Of a stretch of DNA of 64,000 nt, positions 39,501 through 51,500 are shown in pieces (positions within the stretch are counted from its first letter, which is position 1; each line of letters opens with the position of its first letter). Both the position numbers and the translations under genes were made by a program. Below the pieces are notes generated by a model. The model was not told the DNA's origin. It saw nothing but the letters and a program-made list of their open reading frames with translations, and made no database searches. The DNA comes from Spisula solida (lineage: Eukaryota; Mollusca; Bivalvia; Venerida; Mactridae): contig OX365946.1 in NCBI GenBank assembly GCA_947247005.1, forward strand, positions 8,006,453 to 8,070,452. Direction: 5' to 3'.

Positions 39501-42500
39501 ACATGAGTGCATCAAATGCATCAACGATTGATATGAAACATGAACACGTAATCGATCTACGAACATTTAACATGCATGGTTCAATCAAATCATTGACATT
39601 ATCAGCTGATGGATGAACCAGTTTCATACCATTTTGACAATCTAGACAAGGGACTATATATATATACTAACTCTAATCTAAAATAGATAAGCATACCACT
39701 TATAAAAGTTAAAATAATGTTAAAGTAAAAAAGCATATCGTAATTTTGCTTTTCATTTTGTATCAACTGTATTATACTTAGTTATATGATTATTATTTCA
39801 TTCGATGGTGCAGTTTGTTGTACGTTTTGTAACCCGATGCAACTGTCGATACGTATTTGTTAATGTGTCTTTGGTTCTTTCGTACGTTACTTCCAGCAAA
39901 TAGTTACATGCAGAAATATGACGATACGAAAATACTATTGAGTCGTGTTTGCAGTACTCATGTACATTTGATCCGCCGAGTGGTCTTATAGGTTCGTATC
40001 TCGAGTACACAGAACGGTACATGTTCGGACTCCACTAGTGGCACAGGTAATAACACACAAGAGAACAAAACCTAAAGCAGTTGTTTCAGTCACATTGTAA
40101 ATACTGTAGCGCACATAATAATAATAATAATAATAAAGACTTTATTTAATGAGGCAACACAGTTGGCAAAGCCAGTCTTACCTGTGAGCCTCAATATATA
40201 TGTACATACAATTTACAACAAATGTGAACAAATATAACATTTACAGAATGATATTTACATACAACCCAAAGCCACACAGAAACGACGACAGCGCCTTGCC
40301 ATCCACACAAGAGTCAGGCATAGAACGAACTATTACCATCCCCTTAAAATGGATATTTCAAACAAGCCTATATACTCACTTCGCAATGAGTGACCCACCG
40401 TGGACTTCGAATTATGTGCATAAATAGCCATAAAGTGAGGTTATTATAAATGATAACTACACTGACTTCACAACCTTTGCATTGAAATTAAGTTTGCTAT
40501 AGAGGTGACCCTGTCGTTTTTTAACATTTACAGTTATTTGTTTCATAATACTTATTAATTACACAAACTATAATAAACAATACGCGGCCACATGTGATCA
40601 TAACAGTGTACACAGGTGTGGGCAAACACTATGTATAGTTCGCCGGGGATAACTCTAGCCTTATCAACAAACAAACAAAGCAAATTATAAACACTGCACG
40701 GTCGAATGGCCACAAGTTATCAGTGTAGATTTACCGAGTATATCATTAAAAGTGTTTATGCACAAGATTGAACAAAACGGAATTATTATTAGTCCCCTAT
40801 CGGTTTTTAACCGGAGGGGACTATATGTTTGCCCTCCGTCCGTCCGCCCGTCAACAATCTGGATCCTAACATAACTCAAACAGTTTCCAAGCTAGGTTTA
40901 TAGAACTTGGTATGTGGATAGGGGTCAATAAGGGGATTATGCACGTCTACAAATTTGATTCTGACACAAATTGTGTTTGCTATGGCCACAGAAACATTGA
41001 AAATGGCCTCAAACCGGTAGGGGACTTCTGTATTGCTTGCAATTCTTAATTACTTGTTGTCACGCTTGAATGAACACGCCAACATAAAATAGTTTGCGAT
41101 TTCAATAAAATATACAAAACATTTAGTGCTGCGAAACTTTTGGCACTCAGTATATTTACAAATCATAATATTATACTTATACGTCTAATACATTTTACAC
41201 TGTGTTTACAGCGTTTTACATAACCTTTTGGGATGAAAGGGCAGTCTTACAATATACTTCATTAGATGAGTTCATTAGTAAAGAGAATGATCCCAATGGC
41301 AGTCAATTACTGACTCCAAAATGCGTGACATTTAGAAATGTCATAAAACGTGTGTCTAGTATTATCTCCTTGACGACGTATCGAAACATTTCTGTTTTGA
41401 TCAGGCATACTGAATTCCTCTGACGTTACTATGCGCAGAGACATATTCAATGCAACATACACTGTTGATTGATATATTGTCTGTTATGAACACGACAATA
41501 TAAATGTCATAATTGTGCATATTAGCGATTTCCCAGGTTGGACGGATGTCAAGAGTATTTGAAATATACACCTACCAATGAAATTAAGATGCTTTAATCC
41601 GTTTATAAATAAAAAAAACAGTAATTTACAATGAAGGTTTTTCAAAGCAAACGAGAATTAACATAATCATTACAATAAAGGACACGCTCTACCAAATGCC
41701 ACATTTGTCAAAATGATGTGTCATTGAGTGTCAACGCGAGTTTACATGCGTATTAGTATTTTGTTGCAAATGATGTTAATGATGTTTGTTTGGCATCGTG
41801 AATATCTTGTTTATTCAAAGTATTTTATAAAGGAATGACGTACATGCATACAACGTGTTAACATAAGTTGCATCTGACGTTCGACGAACTGTATATGTAC
41901 CACAGTCGTCTTTTTATAGGAAAATCAATTAGTTATGGTACATGTTTGTATACAAATATCACAACATAAATAAAATTGAACAAAACGATAATGCAGGATA
42001 GTTGGTAATCTGATGAGATGCAAACGTCAAGTAAATAATCTCTGTCAACTGATTTGGATTAAAAAATACGACTTGATATTATATTCGATTCGAATGTTTA
42101 ATACTACGTTAGCCTAATGGATAAGTGTCCCTATCAAGATCGGTTTACGTAATACTTCTTTATACAACCGTTATACAAGAATACCTTATTTCATCCCCGG
42201 CACAAATGCAACTTGGGAAACACATTACTTTGAATGTACTCACTGACGTTTCGTAATCTCGTTTTGGCACAATGTACTCTAGCTCCTGAATGAAATTAGC
42301 TTTGTATTTATATCATTTATCACTATATTTTCAGAAATTCCAACGCTGTACGTGGTACTTGCCGCATGTATATCAGTGACATTGGTCAGTGCCGTCATCG
42401 GATATATTACTCATATGTTATGTCGAAGTCGGCAGAAACAAACTGTGGCTTGGAAGAAGGCCTACAGACGCGAAGACAGCTCACCAGAATCTGTGTTAGA

Positions 42501-45500
42501 TCATAATCTAAAAATAAGCAGAAGTACACCTGAATTAGCACTAGAAAGTGACAAAGCCAATGATGCACAAAGTACCCGATATTCAAAGGCAAAGTCATTC
42601 TTCAAATCTCTGCGTCAATCAACAATGCCTACTGTTTCACAGAGACATCAATTATTTCATCGGCAGCTTTCACATCAAATTGATCTCTCGAAAATTGAAT
42701 TTTCCGTACAAAGTGCTAAGCATACCGAGCAACCTAGTCTTGGTGTAATAAAGCCGGAATTATATAAACAGGAATCTATCGAAAGTATACGTTCAGAGCA
42801 TGCTACATGTGGACAATTAACCTACAGTCTACAATATGACTACGAGCTGGAACAAATCACAGTAGGTATTATACAAGCAGACAATCTGCCACCAAAGGAT
42901 TTCTCTGGAACTTCGGATCCATACATAAAGACTTACCTTCTACCAGACCGAAGACAAAAGTTCCAATCAAAAGTTCACAGAAAAACATTATACCCCAAAT
43001 TCCACGAACAATATATATTCAGTGTTCCATTTGCGGAGCTATCAGAAAGATTTTTGCAGTTTAATATTTATGATTTTGACAGATTTTCACGCCATGACCT
43101 AATTGGCACCGTCAGTGTCCCTGATATTGTGCCAGATGGTTGCCGGTTAACTACGGAAACATTCTTCGTACGAGATATTCTTTCCTCCAATCAGGTAAGA
43201 ACAGCGTAAGGGTTTATAGCTGCAGAGTCATAATATGTTGATTTTATCACACAATGTACCTCATTTTTTCTACACTCCCATTGCCCCAGTCGTGTATTTG
43301 CATTGTACTGCTGGCTGTGTTACATGAACATATAAAACGTGTGACCGTTTTGTGCATACACATATTATCTTTCTTCCCACTAATTACAAATTCTGAAGTA
43401 TTCCTAACTTTATAGAACAGCAGCTTAAATTTAAATTTATGACGTCATTTCATCGAAAAAGAAACATTTCGCAAAACAGAAATAATTACATATTTCTTTA
43501 ATGTGAAGTTAGGTATTAATTCGACAATACGAACAAGGATTATTGACCTTTTTATTACATGTATAAGGGTATCCCGTTGCGGCACATACTTTCTAAAATC
43601 AAAGTTAGAGCACAAGCAGAATCAAATTTTACGAACAATATAATTAAAACAATCCCCGAATGAAAATAAACACTAAAATCTAGACAATTTAACTTGTTTT
43701 GAGTAGAGGATAGTCCACATAGGTATCATACATCATAAGTAAGTGTTATATGTGGTAAAATGGTCTATTACTATATTGGTTGTATAATCTGCCGTTATTT
43801 TATTAATAAGTCAAAGTTTTTTAATAACGTAATGTTATTCTAAAGTACTGTTATTTATATTTAAAATAATATCAAATTTATTTCAATCACCCTGAATGAT
43901 GCTACAACATTTCGCTCTTAAACATACATGGGGCAACTTCAACGAAATTCTCACGCCTATCTAAGAGATATTTCAGTCAATACCCCAAACCATGTATCGT
44001 TTTAATACCAATTAAATAGGTAATAATCACATTATCAGACTGAGTTAAAATGATACATTTACAAAATTGTTAAAATGATAACATAAACACTTTTATTGTT
44101 TTGTTGAAAGATTGGTCTTTCAGAAAATGTTCAAATTTAATACATGCTGAGCAAACTTTGTAAAGTTATCACTCAGTTATAAGAACTATCAGAATGCCCC
44201 TCGTATATGAAGGTAGACTTGTGTCCTATCTACTGTTTATAACTATGAACGCTCTGCTTTACTTATACCACCTAGTCCTTTCATTCAGTGTGGTTAGACG
44301 GTTCTTAACGCATGTGGATACAGTAGTTTGGAACCTATTAAATTTGACAAGTAACGATCTTAAGCTGGGTTCACACTTTGACGTTTTGACCAACGTTTAC
44401 CGACGTTTGGGCAAACGTTCAGGTCCGATAGTAAAAGTAACTAAACGTTTTGTAAAGTTGACGAACGCTTGTAAATGCTGAAGAACGTTGCATTCTTTGA
44501 AAATTTTAAACATGCAAACACTTTGCCGACGTTTGGAAATAAACGTTCATGTAAGTTGTGCTTCGTTTGTAAACGATCCTGAACGCTAGATTAAGTTGAT
44601 CAAAGTTTGCTTATGTTAAACTCCGTTGGCAAACAACTGCTAAAACGCTGGTGGTGATAATGAATTTAGTCTAGCGGAGGCCAACGGGTATCCAAGTTTA
44701 AGTGCGACAGATACACAACGCTGGTAGTGTAAACCACAATAGTCTCATAAACTATTGCCCCTAAAGTTGATGATCTAGCCACTGGACAATCAGGACCGGT
44801 TGATAAACTTACTTTATTGATCAACTTGAGAGGATGTTGATTGAACATGTGTGTCTGATTATATTAGTTCAGCTATTGTGTACCGTTTTTATGATTTTAT
44901 TGTACTTTACACTTTATTAACTCAATTTAACTACACGACTTCAGTTATAAGAACAATGTTCATGAAGAACCACATACATTAGTAAAAAAACATGTTTTGT
45001 TACTAACGGTGTTAATAACCATTTGTAGGCACGCCAGTACAAAAGCGGTCTAGTCTAGGGTCTTCCCGATAACCTATGAAACGCAGGATTCACCTTAACA
45101 AACTAAGTTGCACTCGTAAAGATTTACATTCGTAAAGAAACAGTCAAATAAATTGCATATAAATTTGTTCCTTCAGTGCGTTTATTTACAGCTCAAATAT
45201 AGTTTTACTGAAGCTCCAACTGCGAGCATGTAAGTGGGTTTGATTCGACCAGACAGTGGAACAATAACTTAATGGTACTTTCGCATAAATCTGGTTGAAA
45301 TATGAGACACATTTGACAAAATCATTATTCTTAAACAATGGTCCTGTTTTCCTTTTCAGGAGAAATTTGATCTTGGGGAGCTTATGATTACGCTTTGTTA
45401 TTTGCCGACGGCGGGCCGTCTCACAATCACTATTGTAAAAGCCAGAAACTTAAAAGCGATGGACATAACAGGATCATCAGGTATTGTATTGCTCCATTAT

Positions 45501-48500
45501 GTTTAATGCGTTTGTTTATCAGTTTACTGTTCCACTGGACATTTAACAAAATATAACTTGTCCAACCTTGAACAGCTGGTGATTCTCCAACTTGTAACAC
45601 ATAACCGTAGCCCATATTACGGAATGAAAACAACATGTCCAACCTTGGAATCGAGCGATCTATTATCAGTGCAGACAGGCTAAATCCATACAAAATGAGC
45701 AGTACTAGTTAATAGAACCACATTTTACAACTTAATATTAATTTTGAACGCCACCAGAGAATGCAATTTTAACGAGAAGTCAGTTCCCCCTTTCCTACTC
45801 AACAACAAGAAAAAGGGTTTTTAATGTACACACAAAGCCTTAAGTTTGTGATTATTTACTCCATTATTTTCGCTTCTCTCAGCATATTTCAACATCTCAG
45901 TAGTATGCCCCCTTGTGTTCTTACATATCGTTGTTTCCCATGGCGGTAATACCTTTTCTCTTTTTCTGTCACCACGAAACGATTACAGACACATAAAATA
46001 AAACAAATAAATGAATATAATGATAATTAATTTGGGACGACAGGAGCGCTTGGCACCAATTAGTTAATGTGTCTTTTATTACACTTGTAGTATCCATGTT
46101 AAATAAATTCCGTTTATACGAGTTTATAATAATTCTGAGTTTCCCAACTATTATCAAAGTACAATATGGAAAATAATACGTGATACGTTTGCATGCACGT
46201 ACAACATACACCGCACGAAATGATATAGTTTATGTATTATGTGTACGGAAAGTATTATTACGAGACGTTATGTGTGCTTGCAACTGTACCAAGCAAGCAT
46301 TTGCATCAATTTATTCATTTGAACAAATCTTAAATACTACAAATCGAACAATATATATGAGCCTTTCTCAAAGAAAACCGGGCTTAGTGACATTACATAG
46401 GAACTACGTAATAAGATACAGAAAAAGCTCTGAAAAAAGTATTTATTGTTGATTTCACCTGCAGTAATTAGATAGTATAGTACTACCTCTTCCATTTAAA
46501 TTGTCTCAAGAATTATGTTAAATACTTACGTCGTTGCTATGGTAACCAATTTTTAAAAAGTACCAATATTGAGAAAAAGAGGGGTCAATGGTTAGAATCA
46601 GTACCTACTTTTTTCTAAAAGCAAATATTCATGTTTTAATATATTGTATCAAAATAAGAATATAATTCTAAATTGTGAAACTTTTTTGAAACGTTTACGT
46701 CGACACTTTATAAAATACTGTATTTCTGAAGTGCCCAGTAACCTTATGAAAAAAAACCCACTGATTGACGTTTGTGACGTCACTCAAAAATTAAGGGAGT
46801 GGGTAGTTTTAAAGGGCTTTAAATATGTACATTTTGTAAGTGGGTGTTATTATTTGCTCAAATGTTTAGAAACTGTTCATAAGAGTCTTTCTAACGTCAT
46901 GTTATCATGCTTTTCAAATTTTGTCATTAAGCCCGGTTTTCCTGGAGAACGGCTCATATCCAAACGTTACCTGAAGGAAAACAAGAGAAAATCATTCGAT
47001 AGCATATTGAATAGTGTTGGTGCTAGGAGATAAGAATCTTGTTTTTGAAATTTCGGAAATGACCTTGAAAATTCCTGTTCATGCACTTACAACCTAGAAA
47101 AACATGCAGCGCGGTGAAAGATCTTGGAGGCTGATAAGTGTGTGTTCAGCCTTTTTGATGTGTTCACGGCCGCTTTCATGGCACGGAATTCTGTTGTTAT
47201 TATGGAAATACGTACCTCATAGTATTGACGAAATGACGAAGGTGCGCGCAGCGTTCAATTTACAGACGGGTTTAAACATGTTTTTCGACAAAAGTGCCAC
47301 CTGGTGATTGTGCAAACCCAATGGTACGTCTTCAGACTCAAGTTTCCAGACATCATACAAGACACCTATACATATCTTAAGAACAATACTATGAAATATA
47401 TTATAACCAAACAGCGGATGCCAAAGTCTCGCGACAATGTGATAATACAATTTGTTATCGATTAACGAAGTCAAACTTTAAACATCAACGCTTCGAGTTT
47501 TGCGCCTTAAAAAGCAAAGGAACAATACCCTCTACTCAAACGTTGATTGATCTAACCGTAGTGTAAATGCAATATTCATTTCTGTTCAAATATAAGTTGA
47601 AAACCTCTCGTAGATTTATTTTTCTAGTTGGTTATCTATTATTCCAGACCCGTTTGTCAAGGTGACATTGGTATGTCAAAACAAAAGGATAAAGAAGAAG
47701 AAAACATCAGTGAAGAAGAATACATTAAATCCTGTTTATAATGAAGCGATGGTGTTTGACGTCCCACAGGAAAATGTAGATGATATAGAACTAATCATTA
47801 AAATCATTGACTATGATAGGTAAGTGGGTTAAAAGATGCACACTCGTATACAAATACCTATTACGATCATCATGATTGCATCACTTCTAAATGCCGAACT
47901 TTTCTTATTTGGGGATTTGTAACCGTAAACCGTAAAGACGAGTCTCGCCTTTCTGCTTAATTCCAAAGCCATCGTCCAATTTCAAAAAAAACTTAAACGA
48001 GCATATTTTTGGTAGTAAAAAGACCCCGCTTACTTTAGTTTCGGAAAATTGCAGTTGTAGAAAAATGTAACATCGGCCTTGTGACCCATTTACGACCTGT
48101 TACATGTGAAAAGACCGAAGCTGCACCAACTATTTGAAGCAAAATACCGAGCATGAAATTTCTTATTTTCCAAAAGCTTTTGAGATAGCATAGTTTTACA
48201 TATATTAAAGCTGTCACTGTAAGTTGCAGTTTTGTATAATAACATTTCACAAACAATTTGACGAAAGTTGCTCCTGACATCCTACGTTTATGTTGCTTCA
48301 ATATATCTAAGTCATGCCATCGATTCACAAAACTGTAACATTATGATTATTGATAGTGAAACACATTCTACAACTGATACTATGTTCTCTCTAGACACGT
48401 TCCTATACATCACCACACTACTAGACGTACATGCACAAGTGTCATTCAAATTATACGTAGACACGTTTATTTGTTAAAATAGTTGTCATCCGAACTTCTT

Positions 48501-51500
48501 CAAATTTTGTAGATTTAACTAGAAAACTGTAAACAATGTTAATGTGTATCCAATGATACACCAAGGGGCAACACGTCATTATTGTATGTGGTACTTGGAT
48601 TAATACAACTACAGACTTGAATCACGTTGGAGAATTGGAGATTTCACCTAGACAATATTCCGCTACATTGTGTAAAATCTACAATTTAAGAGTTTGATAT
48701 TATTTGATTTACTCCACTGAAATGATACCTCAAGTCCCGATTAGGGCCTTTATGGATGTCATTATGTTTCATACAGCTATGTGTATGTAGTTGTACATAT
48801 GCACATGTATGTGAAAATGATTGTTCTGAATGGGTTTGGTGACAGAGCATGTATCGTGTGGTATAAAAAGCATTTAGCAAAAAAGTTAATAAGCACAATT
48901 TAATAACATCAACAATGACGACGGGACTTGCCCTGTGGTCATTAAGAATACCATCGACACAGCGACATTTTCGCCTAACCATCGGTCGGAAATTTAAATG
49001 GCCATCGTATTAGGTACGTTAATGATACCGTATTCGCTACAATATCGGATGACTAGATTTGTTAGCAATATACATGTTCAGAACCATACCATACCACTAC
49101 TTCCCACCTATCTCCTTCGCACTGCTAATTGAGTTAAGTGCACAAATGTAACGACATAATTGCTTTTCCGATGAACATACACATTCACAGCTAAATTAGT
49201 TTCTGGTAAACTTGACACCGAATTTACTGGGAAACGGTTGATCTGCTATTTTAAGTTGTCTCAAATTAACAAAACTAAAAGCATTTCCTTGAATTTAATC
49301 ATTGTTTAATATGTCTTCACAGTCAGGCTAGCTTTGAACTAGCGATACAACTAAAAATCGTCGACCTCGTGGTCTGCGATTAATAATCACAAAGTCGTAC
49401 TGTACGTGTGGCTCCCATGCCTGCCATTGGTATAAGGAATATAGTGAAACCAAATCGACTTCATTATGATTGTTGAAGGAAGTTGTCAGTGTACCTTCAA
49501 ACTTATTCAAACTAATGATACGCCCTGAAAGAAGTGACTGACACGTTGTAATCTCTTGTTGAATAGCCATCGACGGGAACAAATTATTACCTTATAATTA
49601 ACATAATATACAATTACAATAGACATCAAAACATGATAATGACTCGGACATTGGAAGCTGTACTTGACAGAAACAGCAAAGCACAAACCAGAACACACAA
49701 CAATACAACAGCACAAGGTAACAGTGCTAGTGACAAGGATACACACAATGAACAAGAACCTGATTCGGCATAATGCCACCTTGGTCAGACAAACTACATA
49801 GTCAGAGTCAACAGACGGGAACGAGAACAATAATAGTAAATGTCATCATCATGTCTTGGATGGTTGCTTTAAAAGGACTATAGTACTTCCACTCGCCGTA
49901 TAAATGAATATGATTATCAGATAGTCGCATAAATAATTGTCAATGTGTATTGATTTTCAGTGTGGCGACACATCTAATGAGTCTCGGGTGATCTGACCTC
50001 TTCTAGCTATTATGTGCAATTAATTAACTACAAACACAAGGAGATTTTATTGCTTCTAATGATATCCATGGACCATTTAACGCACAATTTGTTACCAGGT
50101 TAATTATAGCCTGCTTTTAGTGTTGGTTGGTGTATATTACGGATCGCCAAACTTGCCTTTCATAACTAAACACACACTAATGTGTCCGTTTTCGTCGAGC
50201 CCGCTTGCGGTGAGCGAGACTTAGTCGCCACTTTTGGCGTGCGTGCGTGCGTACGTGCGATATTGTCCGGACCATAACTTTGTTATGCTTTGACCAATCT
50301 TGCTTATATTTGGCATGAATGTTTATCTCCATGAGGAGGAGTGTCACATCCAACCCCCAGATACCTATCTCAAAGGTCAAGGTCACCGTTGGAGGTCAAA
50401 GGTCAAATTGAATCTTGTCCGGACCATAACTTTGTCATACTTGGCATGAATGTTAACCTCCATTAGGCGGAGTGTCATGCCCAACGCACATGTTCCTATC
50501 TCAAATGTCAAGGTCACAGATGGAGGTCAAAAGTCAAATTGAAGGCTAATTTAAGTTGTAGTTATTTTTCAATGTGCGCCGAGGCTCGACATAATTTGCC
50601 CGAGGGCACGAATTTCTAGTACACATGTAGTAAAGTATGTACAATCTAAGAATTGTTGAATTTACAGTATTCGTACAACCATCACATGTTTCACAAATAT
50701 TTGTGTTGTGCATTCTCGTATTTTATGTCTCCCTTATACAGTAGGGAAATACTTTGAGTTATTGCTGGACGACTTTTAAGATGGATGACACAGTTTGTCC
50801 GCACTAGTTCACCTTCGCTAGAGCACAGGAATTTGAAGTTCTACCAATAAAATATTATACAAGTCGGTCCATCACAAATCACTCTACATACATATATATA
50901 ATATAAGAAACGCAAGGCCTTTTCCCCTCTAAAATGGAATCCCGTCGCCCGTGTCAACAAAATAAAAGATACAAGCGATCAAATTCCTGTTGCTAGAGTT
51001 TGTGGGATCGTTTAATGGATACATTCGTTTGTGTTATCTATCTAGTAAATCGATTTCAGTTTACATTAACCTGACATAGCAAGTTATAGCGCATGACAGA
51101 TAATGTACTATGTGTTGATGCGTCCGTATTTCTGTAAAATATTGATAGTAGCGACACTTTCTAATAAAAGATATAATACAAATAAAAAAGGGCAGGAATA
51201 ACTCAACATAAACTACAAAGCATGACCTTTACAAACATAACATATAATACAACATATAATACAATAAATGTCATAACAATGAACAAAAAAAATTAACAAA
51301 CCAGCTACAAAAACAAGACCATCTACCCCGACAGACTGTCGCTTTGAACAAATTATATAACAACACACGTTTTGCATGTTATGCATCGGAGTTGCAGCGG
51401 AAATGCATTTACAATGGTTTGTCAGGAAATTAGATCTCGCTGCACAATCTTAATGTGTTACATTTATCGGAACTCTCGTCACATTAATATTTTATACCTG

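Larger units (their letters stand above)
33592..42334 (+). other. Synaptotagmin intron 1 (phase 1, about 8.7 kb), transposon-rich
   Basis: The boundaries are gtatat and tttcag. The intron holds a 766-bp inverted-repeat element (34690-35455), an inverted partial copy of it (38457-38755), a dispersed repeat copy (36675-37215), a non-LTR retrotransposon 3' end near 40113, and a 236-bp MITE (40791-41026). No other exon was recognised. Between the elements (about 33.6-34.6, 35.5-36.6, 37.3-38.4, 39.0-40.1 and 41.1-42.3 kb) I see only AT-rich unique sequence. Confidence 0.55.

Noticed and set aside
42105..42150. tRNA-Arg-like A-box and D-arm (gttagcctaatggataagtg)
   Set aside because: No B box, no anticodon stem and no acceptor pairing; at most a tRNA-derived remnant just upstream of the transmembrane exon.
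44194..44481. 95-codon plus-strand frame in intron 2
   Set aside because: Its second half is translation of the ACGTTT-rich island; no family resemblance.
46644..47033. 129-codon plus-strand open frame in intron 3
   Set aside because: Starts at a non-ATG codon, no domain recognised, length within chance for this composition, and it lies between synaptotagmin exons next to a transposon fragment.
49507..49830. 107-codon minus-strand hydrophobic open frame in intron 4
   Set aside because: It coincides with a stretch resembling the reversed tail-block repeat family (AC-rich on plus, hence Val/Cys-rich on minus).
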